Shown in pieces: positions 17,662-25,459 of a stretch of 64,000 nt of DNA. Source of the stretch: an uncultured Bacteroidales bacterium (GTDB lineage Bacteria; Bacteroidota; Bacteroidia; Bacteroidales; P3); contig CAJTPR010000006.1 in NCBI GenBank assembly GCA_910578275.1, forward strand, positions 35,550 to 99,549. The letters run 5' to 3'. Every line of letters begins with the position of its first letter. Position 1 is the stretch's first letter. Under the pieces are notes generated by a model. That model worked only from the letters and a program-made list of their open reading frames with translations, did no database searches and was not told the origin of the DNA. The translations under genes and the position numbers were made by a program.

Positions 17662-18696
17662 CTATTGTGCTTTTTGTTGTTCAGGATTCGTCTTGGGAGT
17701 CGTCGAGAAGCCGCGGGCGATGCCTTCCAGTTGCAAGAGCAGGTCGCGTTTGGGCTTGCGGGGCGAATAGAGGTAGGTGTCGAGCATGACAAGACGGTTG
17801 TTCGCCGTGTCGGCTATGAGGTAGTTCACGAACGGGCCGCCCATGAAGTCTCCTTCCAGGCGCCACAAACCGCGCGTTTCCACGGCATAGTATCCGTTCA
17901 GGCTGATGGGGCGGGAAACGGGCGCGTATTCGGGTTCGGAAGTCTCGGTGGCCATGTACGAGCCTTCGGCCGGGCCGGGAATGCGGCGACAGAGGTTGTT
18001 CCGGGCCGCTATGATGTTTTCCGTCTTGAACTCGTCCACGTTCTCGTAGGGTCGTATGGAAAAGAGGATGCCTTGTCCGAAATCCTTGCTTTCCTTGCGG
18101 ATCCAGCCGAAATCCGCCGCGGCGTCCGCGAACTCGAACCCGTCGGGAAAAACAAGGTTGAAACCATAGGAGGCTTGCAGCCTTTCGCTCACGTCCACCG
18201 CTTGTCCGGCCTTGAACACTTTCTGTATGCGCTGGTATTCCTTGGCGTAGAGCGCGGCTTCGATCCTTTCTTTCTTGAGGTCGAACAGGCTGTCGAACGC
18301 TTTCTCGTCGGGAACGGTGAATTTCGCCACGACTTGGGGAAACGCCCAGGCGTCTTGGAACATCTCGAACTCGGGCTTTTCGCCGGGGACGAATTCCACC
18401 GCCAAGACATTGCGGTGACGGCGGAACATGTCGCTTTCGTTGAACTGCCGGGGCGGTATGTTCACCAAGTCGAAACAGGGTTCCGGCTGGTTCAGTCCCG
18501 GCTGGATTCGTCCCAGGAAGGCGCGGATGCGCTTGCCCGTATGGCCGTCCCAATGGTTTTTGGGGGTCACCACGATCACTTCGCAGGTCTTTCCGCCCGA
18601 ACCGGGCAGGACGGGCACGTCGTATTTGCAGGCGGTCACGGTCATGACCGCGGACAGGAAGAGAAGGATTCTTCTCATGGCCGAACATGTTTTCAT
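17662..18696 (-). CDS. DUF4837 family lipoprotein
   Basis: 344 residues. The signal sequence (RRILLFLSAVMTVTAC) ends in lipobox VTAC, and the mature part begins KYDVPVLPGSGGKTCEVIVV, which matches the DUF4837 family found across Bacteroidota. It probably sits on the inner or outer membrane facing the periplasm; the function is unknown. The ATG at 18696 lies 2 bases after the upstream gene's stop; an in-frame ATG at 18678 gives an even more standard lipoprotein signal, so either may be used. It precedes the kinase-deaminase gene by 2 bases, giving a three-gene operon. Confidence 0.8.
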   Translation of the reverse strand: MKTCSAMRRILLFLSAVMTVTACKYDVPVLPGSGGKTCEVIVVTPKNHWDGHTGKRIRAFLGRIQPGLNQPEPCFDLVNIPPRQFNESDMFRRHRNVLAVEFVPGEKPEFEMFQDAWAFPQVVAKFTVPDEKAFDSLFDLKKERIEAALYAKEYQRIQKVFKAGQAVDVSERLQASYGFNLVFPDGFEFADAAADFGWIRKESKDFGQGILFSIRPYENVDEFKTENIIAARNNLCRRIPGPAEGSYMATETSEPEYAPVSRPISLNGYYAVETRGLWRLEGDFMGGPFVNYLIADTANNRLVMLDTYLYSPRKPKRDLLLQLEGIARGFSTTPKTNPEQQKAQ

Positions 18697-18698
18697 GG

Positions 18699-19496
18699 TC
18701 ACAATGCAATTTTTCCTCTGCCCGAAGTGGGAAGGATGAAAGTTTTCCGTACATGGGTTCCGCCCGTATTTGCCCGATAGTCCACGGGGATGGATTCGAG
18801 ACGGCGCGTGGTGAGGCTGTCGAGGGGAACATGGAGGCTGTCCAGGTGGAACCGGAAGCCGTAGTGTTTGAGGCAGGTTCCCTCTTCGGCCGTGGCTTGG
18901 GGATCTTCGGCGACGATGACCAGGCGGTGGTCCGACTGGTCGATCCGGAGCGACAATTCGGCGGTGGAAGACGGGATCGGCAGGCACTGGTGTTCCATTT
19001 TCAGGTCGTCTCCCTCGAACTTGTAGTAAAGGCAAGGCTTGACTACATGGTCGGGATGCGAAAGGGGCAGGCATTCTCCCATGCCCGTGCGCGGATCTTC
19101 ATCCCAAAGGTTGTTGACCAGGAGCCATTTCCCCTCTCCGCGCAAGGGCGTTTCGCCTCTTCGGACCGAGAAGGTGCCGTCGGCGCGGTCGATCCAGATC
19201 GACTGGCAAGGGTGCGGCCAAGGCGAGCCGGGTTCCTGGTCGAGGAAATAAACGTAGGAAGGCCCGCTTTCCATGCTCCGGTCGTCGTCGGCAAGCCGCA
19301 GGTGGTAGGCGTTGGTGTCGGTATAGAGGTAGAGCGTGTAAGGCTTTCCTTTCATTTCCTTCCTTACGTAGTCCGCCACGATCTTTTCGGACAACAGGCC
19401 GTCGGCAGGCCGGTTGTACGTTTCATGGCAGGCGATCGCGCAACAGGCTATCGACAAGGCCGCGCCCGTATTCCTTATGGCATGCGAAAACTTCAT
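18699..19496 (-). CDS. Hypothetical lipoprotein
   Basis: 265 residues with a lipoprotein signal (SIACCAIAC, likely lipidated Cys23). I do not recognise the mature domain. It has many short beta-strand-like segments, several Asp/Gly turns and scattered Cys residues (HPCQSI, VVKPCLYY, HQCLPI, GTCLKHY). The last residues are basic. It is the first gene of the group 19496-16595 and is divergent from glutamine synthetase. A weak -7 box (TAACTTTA on the minus strand at 19540-19547) lies 44 bases upstream. Confidence 0.75.
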   Translation of the reverse strand: MKFSHAIRNTGAALSIACCAIACHETYNRPADGLLSEKIVADYVRKEMKGKPYTLYLYTDTNAYHLRLADDDRSMESGPSYVYFLDQEPGSPWPHPCQSIWIDRADGTFSVRRGETPLRGEGKWLLVNNLWDEDPRTGMGECLPLSHPDHVVKPCLYYKFEGDDLKMEHQCLPIPSSTAELSLRIDQSDHRLVIVAEDPQATAEEGTCLKHYGFRFHLDSLHVPLDSLTTRRLESIPVDYRANTGGTHVRKTFILPTSGRGKIAL

Positions 19497-19539
19497 TCCT
19501 TCGTATCGGGATTTGGTGAAATACCGGTCAAAACGAGCG

Positions 19540-19547
19540 TAAAGTTA
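19540..19547 (-). promoter_or_regulatory. Candidate promoter -7 box of the lipoprotein/DUF4837 operon
   Basis: The minus strand reads TAACTTTA, one mismatch to TAnnTTTG, 44 bases before the start at 19496 and back to back with the glnA promoter. Confidence 0.4.
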
Positions 19548-19586
19548 GGCAAATTATGCCATCCGGGCTTAATCCAAAATAAAGGT

Positions 19587-19594
19587 TAACTTTG
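19587..19594 (+). promoter_or_regulatory. glnA promoter -7 box
   Basis: Perfect TAACTTTG box, about 36 bases before the glnA ATG. No TTTG -33 box at standard spacing, which may mean an activator is needed. Confidence 0.7.
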
Positions 19595-19629
19595 CCGCCC
19601 TGTTTGAAAATCAAAAAAAAACTACAGAT

Positions 19630-21126
19630 ATGAGCATTGCCTTGAATCCGCACCCGATGGTGCAGTTTCTTCAGAAGCCCGCTTCCGAGTTTACCAAGGA
19701 AGACATTCTCCGTTATGTGGAAGAGAACCAGATCGAAATGGTGAATTTCCGCTATGTGGCGGGAGACGGCCGGTTGAAGACCCTCAATTTCGTGGTAAAC
19801 GATTTGGATTACCTCAAGACCGTGTTGAGCTGCGGTGAACGTGTGGACGGTTCCAGCCTTTTCAAGAACCTGGACGCCGGTGCCAGCGACTTGTACGTGA
19901 TTCCGCGTTACAGGACGGCCTACCTCAATCCTTTCGCCGAAATCCCCACGGTCGATATTCTCTGCTCCTATTATGACAAGGACGGGAATCCCTTCGAGAG
20001 CGACCCCGCCTACGTGATGCGTCGCGCCGGGGAAGTGATGAAGGAAAAGACCGGCTTTGAATTCTATTGCATGGGCGAACTGGAATATTACGTCATCGGA
20101 CAGGAAGACCCGCTTTTCAAGGCCGACGACCAGCGCGGATACCATGAATCCTCGCCTTATACCAAGTTCGAGTCCTTGCGCAAGGAAGCCATGCTGGCCA
20201 TGGCCTCCTGCGGCTGCCGTATCAAATACGGTCATTCCGAAGTGGGCAACTTCTGCATGGACGGAAAGAACTACGAACAGAACGAGATCGAGTTCCTGCC
20301 TTGTCCGTTGGAAGATGCCGCCGACCAATTGATCATCGGCCAGTGGATCTTGCGCACGATGGCCTACCAGCAAGGCCTGTTGGTGACATTCTCGCCCAAG
20401 ATCACCGTGGGCAAGGCCGGCAGCGGCATGCATATCCACACGGCCATCATGAAAGACGGTGTGAACCAGATGCTCGACAGCCAGCGCAAGCTTTCCGACA
20501 CGGCCAAGCGCGCCATTGCCGGCTACCTGGACTGCGCCGCTGCCTTGACGGCTTTCGGCAATACCAACCCGATGTCCTATTTCCGTCTGGTGCCGCATCA
20601 GGAGGCTCCCACCAACATCTGTTGGGGCGACCGCAACCGTTCGGCCTTGGTTCGTGTCCCGCTTGGCTGGGAAACCGAAAAGAACATGGCCGTCGATGCC
20701 AATCCCGGCGAAGCCAAGGCGGCGCCCTCGTATGCCAACAAGCAGACGGCGGAATTCCGTGCTCCCGACGGTTCGGCGAACGTCTATTTGCTTATCGCAG
20801 GTCTTTGCGTGGCGGCCCGTCATGGATTCGAAATGGAAAACGCCTTGCAGTTCGCTGCCGACAACTACGTGGACGTGAACATCTTTTCCGATGAAAACAA
20901 GGCGAAGGCGGACAAATACCGTCAATTGCCCGTTTGCTGCGAGGATTCCGCCGATTGCCTGGAAGCCCGACGCGAGGTATTCGAGAAATACGGCGTGTTC
21001 AGCAAGGGGCTTATCGACGGTATCATCAAGATGCTCAAGGAGTACAAGGACAAGAACCTGCGTGCCGAAGTGGCCAAGGATCCCTCGATGATGATGGAAC
21101 TGGTGGAACGCTTCATGCATTGCTAG
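19630..21126 (+). CDS. glnA: Glutamine synthetase, type I
   Basis: 498 residues. The beta-grasp N-terminal domain (about 25-120) has the active-site-loop residues in GERVDGSSL. The catalytic domain follows, with the metal-binding GELEYYVIG block, the ATP-binding segment KAGSGMHIHTAI, glutamate-binding NTNPMSYFRLVP and the RNRSALVRVP motif. The enzyme makes glutamine from glutamate, ammonia and ATP and is the main route for ammonia assimilation. The gene stands alone, with its own -7 box and a strong terminator. Confidence 0.95.
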   Translation: MSIALNPHPMVQFLQKPASEFTKEDILRYVEENQIEMVNFRYVAGDGRLKTLNFVVNDLDYLKTVLSCGERVDGSSLFKNLDAGASDLYVIPRYRTAYLNPFAEIPTVDILCSYYDKDGNPFESDPAYVMRRAGEVMKEKTGFEFYCMGELEYYVIGQEDPLFKADDQRGYHESSPYTKFESLRKEAMLAMASCGCRIKYGHSEVGNFCMDGKNYEQNEIEFLPCPLEDAADQLIIGQWILRTMAYQQGLLVTFSPKITVGKAGSGMHIHTAIMKDGVNQMLDSQRKLSDTAKRAIAGYLDCAAALTAFGNTNPMSYFRLVPHQEAPTNICWGDRNRSALVRVPLGWETEKNMAVDANPGEAKAAPSYANKQTAEFRAPDGSANVYLLIAGLCVAARHGFEMENALQFAADNYVDVNIFSDENKAKADKYRQLPVCCEDSADCLEARREVFEKYGVFSKGLIDGIIKMLKEYKDKNLRAEVAKDPSMMMELVERFMHC

Positions 21127-21149
21127 GCATGCGGCCAGGTCTCGGAAAA

Positions 21150-21178
21150 TCCCGTCCCGTTTGGGGCGGGATTTTTTT
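21150..21178 (+). terminator. Intrinsic terminator of glnA
   Basis: A 9-bp stem (TCCCGTCCC with GGGGCGGGA, one G-T pair), a 4-base loop GTTT, and seven T residues at 21172-21178. It begins 24 bases after the glnA stop. Confidence 0.92.
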
Positions 21179-21251
21179 ATTTTAAAGAATATCAATATCG
21201 TCAATACGTTTTTTACAATAATTTCATGTTTTTTCAAACGGACAAAAAGCA

Positions 21252-21259
21252 TACATTTG
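21252..21259 (+). promoter_or_regulatory. Promoter -7 box of the ABC exporter genes
   Basis: Perfect TACATTTG box about 40 bases before the ATG at 21299; an AT-rich stretch lies upstream at 21172-21240. Confidence 0.7.
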
Positions 21260-21298
21260 CAATCTGGAACTTGACAAGACCCTCTTAATTTTCGACGA

Positions 21299-22237
21299 AT
21301 GGAATATTTGCTGGAAACCCAAGGCGTGGTAAAGCGTTACGGCAGTTACACGGCCTTGGACCACCTCGACCTGCGTGTTCCCGAAGGATGCATCTTCGGC
21401 CTTTTGGGACCTAACGGCGCGGGAAAGACCACCTTGATCCGCATCATCAACCAGATTACCGCTCCTGACGAAGGGTGCGTGTTGCTCGACGGAGAGAAAC
21501 TGGCGCAGAAACACATCAGCCAGGTGGGCTACCTGCCCGAAGAACGCGGCCTGTACCGTAACATGAAAGTGGGCGAACAGGCCATGTACCTGGCGCAGCT
21601 CAAAGGCTTGAGCCGCAAGGAGGCCGCGCTTCGCCTGCACGAATGGTTCGAGAAATTCGGCATCGACTCGTGGTGGAACAAGAAAGTGGTGGAACTTTCC
21701 AAGGGGATGCAGCAGAAGATACAGTTTGTCGTCACGGTGCTGCACCGCCCCAAGCTGCTCATCTTCGACGAGCCTTTCAGCGGATTCGACCCCATCAACG
21801 CCCAGTTGCTCAAAGACGAGATATTGCGTTTGCGCGACCAGGGCGCGACGGTGATTTTCTCCACGCACAACATGGCTTCGGTAGAAGAAATCTGCGACGA
21901 GATAGCCCTGATCAACAAGTCGAAGAAGGTGCTCGACGGCAGGGTGGACGACATAAGGCGCCGGTTCAGCGGCAACATCTACCAAGTGTTGTTCAAGGGC
22001 GAGGATGGAACCGTGGATGCGTTGCGTCCGACGATGGATATGGTCGAATGCCGCCGCCATGACACGCCTGGATTGTATGAGTTGAAAATCAGGTTGAAAC
22101 AAGAGCAGGCGGGCGGCAATGCCCTCTTGCGCGAATTGATGCTTCACGGGGAAGTGAAGGCGTTTTCGGAGAAGCTTCCCGGCATGAACGATATTTTTAT
22201 CCAAACCGTCAAAAAGGCCGAAGAAAATGAAAAATAA
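21299..22237 (+). CDS. ABC transporter ATP-binding protein, NatA-like
   Basis: 312 residues. Walker A GPNGAGKT (37-44), signature LSKGMQQK, Walker B LLIFDEPF and the H-loop STHNMA are intact. A C-terminal extension of about 90 residues follows the nucleotide-binding domain, as in drug or sodium exporter subunits. It powers the permease encoded next, with an 11-base overlap. The two form a NatAB-like exporter; the substrate is unknown. A response regulator follows, which may share the transcript. Confidence 0.92.
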   Translation: MEYLLETQGVVKRYGSYTALDHLDLRVPEGCIFGLLGPNGAGKTTLIRIINQITAPDEGCVLLDGEKLAQKHISQVGYLPEERGLYRNMKVGEQAMYLAQLKGLSRKEAALRLHEWFEKFGIDSWWNKKVVELSKGMQQKIQFVVTVLHRPKLLIFDEPFSGFDPINAQLLKDEILRLRDQGATVIFSTHNMASVEEICDEIALINKSKKVLDGRVDDIRRRFSGNIYQVLFKGEDGTVDALRPTMDMVECRRHDTPGLYELKIRLKQEQAGGNALLRELMLHGEVKAFSEKLPGMNDIFIQTVKKAEENEK

Positions 22238-23543
22238 CACGTGGGTGGTGCTCCAGCGGGAGTACATGACGAGGGTCAAGAAAAAGAGTTTCCTGCTTAC
22301 CACGATCCTGGTACCGATCCTGCTGGTGGCGTTGATGTTCGTTCCGGCCTTGTTGATGTTCGTGGGCGAGAAGCAAAGCGTTTTCGCCGTCGTGGATGAA
22401 ACGGGATTGTATGCGGGGGCGTTCGAGGACAACGAGAAAGACACGTTCGAGTCCGTGGCCGACACCGCCGCGGGGATGCAAGGCATGCGTGACGGAAAAT
22501 ACGACGCGATGTTGTGGCTTCCCGTCGGTTCCCAGGAAAACAACCGTCAACGGATACGACTCTTTTATGAAGAGACGGAGCCTTCGGTGGGCAAGATTTC
22601 CGAAATAGAATCCATGGCCGAAACCCGTTTGAAGATGGAACTGCTTCGGCAAAAAAGCGACATAGGTGCGGAAACGTTCGCCTACATCAACGGGGTGGAA
22701 GCCGAGGTCGTCTCGCAGGACAGGAAAACGGGCGAACGTTCCTATACGAAAGTGAAGTCAGGCGTCGCCTATGCCTTGGGATTCCTTATCTACATGTTCA
22801 TATTCATGTTCGGCAACATGATCATGACCGGTGTGATCGAGGAAAAGTCGAGCCGTATCATCGAGGTGATGATTTCGTCGGTGAAGCCGTTCCAACTGCT
22901 CATGGGCAAGGTCATCGGACTGGTGCTGGTATGTCTCACCCAGTTTCTGGTATGGGCGTTGTTGACGTTGCTCCTCTTTTTGGTGACGAGCATGTTCGCC
23001 GGCGGCATGGATGTCTCCCGGGTCATGGCCATGCAAGGGAGCGTGCCGGGGTCCGACATGTTGCCGGTAAGCGAGATGCAGGCCATGATGGGCGAAGTGC
23101 AGGCTATCCTGGCCAGTTTGCACGTCAAGCAGCTGCTGATGTTTTTCCTTGTGTATTTCCTTGGCGGATACTTGTTGTATGCGTCCTTGTTCGCCGCCGT
23201 GGGCTCCGCCGTGGAAAAGGAGGAAGATACCAGCCAGTTCATGTTGCCGCTCACTGTTCCGCTTATTATAGGTATATTGCTTATCACCAACGTCTTGCAG
23301 AATCCTGCCGGGCCGATAGCGTTCTGGGGTTCCATGATTCCCTTCACTTCGCCCATCGTCATGCTGGCGCGTATCCCCTTCGGAGTACCGACTTGGGAAC
23401 TGGTATTGTCGATCGCCCTGTTGGTGTCCAGTTTCGTGGCTTCCACCTGGCTGGCCGCCCGTGTGTACAGGGTGGGCATACTCATGTATGGCAAGAAAGG
23501 CAGTTACAAGGAACTTTGGAAGTGGATCCGCTACAAGAACTAA
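22227..23543 (+). CDS. ABC transporter permease, NatB-like (ABC-2 type)
   Basis: 438 residues. One membrane helix is at about 22-44, then a large extracytoplasmic domain (about 50-180), then five or so helices in the C-terminal half (for example GFLIYMFIFMFGNMIMTGVI). The motif EEKSSRIIEVMISSVKPFQL after the second helix is typical of the NatB/ABC-2 permeases. It pairs with the ATPase before it and probably exports an ion, drug or lipid. It overlaps natA by 11 bases and ends 22 bases before the response regulator. Confidence 0.92.
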   Translation: MKNNTWVVLQREYMTRVKKKSFLLTTILVPILLVALMFVPALLMFVGEKQSVFAVVDETGLYAGAFEDNEKDTFESVADTAAGMQGMRDGKYDAMLWLPVGSQENNRQRIRLFYEETEPSVGKISEIESMAETRLKMELLRQKSDIGAETFAYINGVEAEVVSQDRKTGERSYTKVKSGVAYALGFLIYMFIFMFGNMIMTGVIEEKSSRIIEVMISSVKPFQLLMGKVIGLVLVCLTQFLVWALLTLLLFLVTSMFAGGMDVSRVMAMQGSVPGSDMLPVSEMQAMMGEVQAILASLHVKQLLMFFLVYFLGGYLLYASLFAAVGSAVEKEEDTSQFMLPLTVPLIIGILLITNVLQNPAGPIAFWGSMIPFTSPIVMLARIPFGVPTWELVLSIALLVSSFVASTWLAARVYRVGILMYGKKGSYKELWKWIRYKN

Positions 23544-23565
23544 TCGCGCTCAAACCGTTTCAGGC

Positions 23566-24726
23566 ATGGAATTGAAGGGCCGCAGGCTGTTGGTCGTGGA
23601 CGACGAGTCGCTCATACGCGAAAGCCTGCGCGAGATATTCGAGTTCGAGGGTTGCGTCGTGGACGAGGCGCCCGACGGCAGGAAGGCCTTGGCTTTGTTG
23701 CAGAAGAACAAGTACGACGTGGTTTTCTGCGACATCAAGATGCCCGGGATGGACGGCGTGGAACTGTTGGAAAAGGCTGCCGGATCCGGGCAAGTTCCTT
23801 TTGTCATGGTGTCGGGGCACGGCGACATAGGTACCGCCGTGGAATGTATCAAGAAAGGCGCGTTCGACTTTATCGAGAAGCCACTGGACCTGAACCGAGT
23901 CCTGCTTTCGCTCAAGGGAGCCTTGGACAAGGAACGGATTTCTTCCCCCACGAGTCGTTTACGGCGGCAGGCGGAGGAAAGGTACCGTATCGTAGGCGAG
24001 AGCGGGGCCTTCGGACAGGCCTTGGACATGGCCGACAAGGTGGCGGCCACCGATGCGCGTGTCCTTATCACGGGCGAGAACGGCACGGGCAAGGAATTGT
24101 TCGCCCGCAGGATTCATCTCAACAGCCGCGTCAAGGACGGGCCTTTCGTGGAAGTGAATTGCGCCGCGATACCCTCCGAACTCATAGAAAGCGAACTTTT
24201 CGGGCATGAAAAGGGCGCGTTCACCTCTGCCGTCAAGCAGCGCAAGGGCAGTTTCGAGCAGGCGCAGGACGGCACGATCTTCCTGGACGAGATAGGCGAC
24301 ATGAGCCTTTCGGCGCAGGCCAAGGTGTTGCGCGCGTTGCAGGAAAAGACCATCATGCGGGTAGGCGGGGAAAAGCCGATAGAAGTGAACGCGCGCGTGA
24401 TCGCCGCCACCAACAAGGATTTGCGTGCGGAAATCACCGCCGGACGTTTCAGGGAAGACCTGTATCATCGTTTGAGCGTCATCGTCATCCATGTGCCGCC
24501 CCTTCGCGAGCACGCGCAGGACATTCCCCGTATCGTGGATTTCTTCATGGAGCAGTTGTCCTCGTCCATGGGACGTGCCAATCCCGGCATGTGTCCCGAC
24601 GCGATGGAACTTTTGAGCAGGCAGCCTTGGGAGGGCAATATCCGTCAGTTGCGAAACATCGTCGAACGTTTGCTCATACTCTGTCCCGGTCGGATCGGCG
24701 CGGAAGAAGTCGCGAAATATCTGTAA
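23566..24726 (+). CDS. Sigma-54-type response regulator without a DNA-binding domain
   Basis: 386 residues. The receiver domain (1-120) has the acidic pair D12-D13, phospho-acceptor D56 (FCDIKMPGMDG), S83 and K105. The AAA+ sigma-54 activation domain (about 143-375) has Walker A GENGTGKE (170-177), Walker B FLDE and the sigma-54 contact loop GAFTSA (217-222) in place of the common GAFTGA. The protein ends 20 or so residues after WEGNIRQLRN, so the Fis-type helix-turn-helix of NtrC relatives is absent. It probably activates sigma-54 promoters from solution or pairs with an unknown partner. I chose the ATG at 23566 because the receiver domain starts there. Confidence 0.9.
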   Translation: MELKGRRLLVVDDESLIRESLREIFEFEGCVVDEAPDGRKALALLQKNKYDVVFCDIKMPGMDGVELLEKAAGSGQVPFVMVSGHGDIGTAVECIKKGAFDFIEKPLDLNRVLLSLKGALDKERISSPTSRLRRQAEERYRIVGESGAFGQALDMADKVAATDARVLITGENGTGKELFARRIHLNSRVKDGPFVEVNCAAIPSELIESELFGHEKGAFTSAVKQRKGSFEQAQDGTIFLDEIGDMSLSAQAKVLRALQEKTIMRVGGEKPIEVNARVIAATNKDLRAEITAGRFREDLYHRLSVIVIHVPPLREHAQDIPRIVDFFMEQLSSSMGRANPGMCPDAMELLSRQPWEGNIRQLRNIVERLLILCPGRIGAEEVAKYL

Positions 24727-24731
24727 CTTTG
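24724..24731 (+). promoter_or_regulatory. rnpB promoter -7 box overlapping the preceding stop codon
   Basis: The perfect box TAACTTTG starts with the TAA stop codon (24724-24726) of the response regulator. It predicts a start about 20-25 bases before the mature RNase P RNA. Confidence 0.7.
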
Positions 24732-24755
24732 CAGGCTTCCGGAAGAAACAAGGAA

Positions 24756-25101
24756 TGAAGAATGGTCCGGACTGTCGCTGCATGCAGAGGAAAGTCCGGG
24801 CAACACAGGGTCACCATACTTCCTAACGGGAAGGCGGCCGCAAGGCCGACAGCTAGTGCCGCAGAAAATAACCGCCGGTTTTCCGGTAAGGGTGAAAACG
24901 TGAGGCAAGGGCTCACGCGAAGGGCGGTGACGTTCCTTCGGGGTAAACCTTATGGGTTGAAAGATCAAATATACCGTATGTCAAGGCGGACCCGGCCGAT
25001 GACGGGGGGTGGATCGATGGAGCAGTCCGGCGACGGCCTGCCGAGATAGATGACAGTCGCCTGGATTTCAGGTACAGAACCCGGCTTATAGGACCATTCT
25101 T
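24756..25101 (+). ncRNA. rnpB: RNase P RNA (bacterial type A)
   Basis: The catalytic RNA of RNase P, which trims tRNA 5' ends. The ends pair as helix P1: GAATGGTCC (24760-24768) with GGACCATTC (25091-25099). The universally conserved blocks GAGGAAAGTCCGGGC near the 5' end and ACAGAACCCGGCTTATAGGA near the 3' end (P4 and flanks) are present. Internal hairpins such as GGCGGCCGCAAGGCCG are visible. The T run at 25103-25111 after P1 acts as a terminator. The mature ends are set from P1 and may be off by a few bases. Confidence 0.97.
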
Positions 25102-25102
25102 C

Positions 25103-25111
25103 TTTTTTTTT
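25103..25111 (+). terminator. T-tract after RNase P RNA
   Basis: A run of nine T residues directly follows the GC-containing P1 helix of the RNase P RNA and probably ends its transcript. Confidence 0.6.
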
Positions 25112-25169
25112 GTTCACAACTTCTTGATAAGTATTTCCGCTTTTCCGTGTTTTCGGTCCGGTGCGGGTC

Positions 25170-25177
25170 TATCTTTG
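25170..25177 (+). promoter_or_regulatory. Promoter -7 box of the riboswitch-nrdDG operon
   Basis: Perfect TATCTTTG box. Transcription would begin near 25183, at the 5' edge of the cobalamin riboswitch, and that matches the predicted RNA. Confidence 0.75.
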
Positions 25178-25180
25178 CAT

Positions 25181-25357
25181 CCGGTATCGGTTTCTTGCCG
25201 CCTCCACGTGGCAAGATGAAAAGGGAATCCGGTGCAAGTCCGGAACTATCCCCGTAGCTGTAAGTTTCTTTTTCATCGACGGCTTTGCCTGAGCCACTGG
25301 ACAGGAGTCCGGGAAGGCGCAAGGCCGGAAACAAGTCAGAAGACCTGCCGCATGCCG
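25181..25357 (+). promoter_or_regulatory. Cobalamin (B12) riboswitch upstream of nrdD
   Basis: The conserved core runs AGGGAATCCGGTGCAAGTCC, then CCCCGTAGCTGTAAG, the B12 box GAGCCACTGG (25291-25300), GGGAAGGC, and the closing AAGTCAGAAGACCTGCC. Together these are the signature of the cobalamin (RF00174-type) aptamer. The element starts right after the -7 box and ends about 100 bases before nrdD. Such elements are known to control B12-independent isozymes when a B12-dependent enzyme also exists in the genome; class II ribonucleotide reductase would be the counterpart here. See the findings for the competing helix downstream. Confidence 0.95.
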
Positions 25358-25362
25358 CAAGA

Positions 25363-25430
25363 CGATCCGGACTTTCGGGTGAAAGGCGAGGACGGGACTT
25401 TTCTGTTGTCCGGCGTATCGTTTTGTTTTG
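25363..25430 (+). terminator. Candidate terminator hairpin in the riboswitch expression platform
   Basis: CGATCCGGAC (25363-25372) can pair with GTCCGG and ATCG (25408-25413, 25417-25420), a 10-bp stem with a 3-base bulge, followed by TTTTGTTTTG (25421-25430). The left arm can instead pair with CCGGTATCG at 25181-25189, the extended P1 of the aptamer, so the two structures exclude one another. The 35-base loop is long, which lowers confidence. Confidence 0.45.
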
Positions 25431-25459
25431 TTGAAGATATACGATTAAAATACGACGCC

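Noticed and set aside
24738..25100. Short open frames in the region between the response regulator and nrdD
   Set aside because: The sequence is RNase P RNA, shown by the P1 pairing and conserved core.
25232..25459. Extended N-terminus of NrdD
   Set aside because: This stretch is the cobalamin riboswitch and its leader, not coding sequence.
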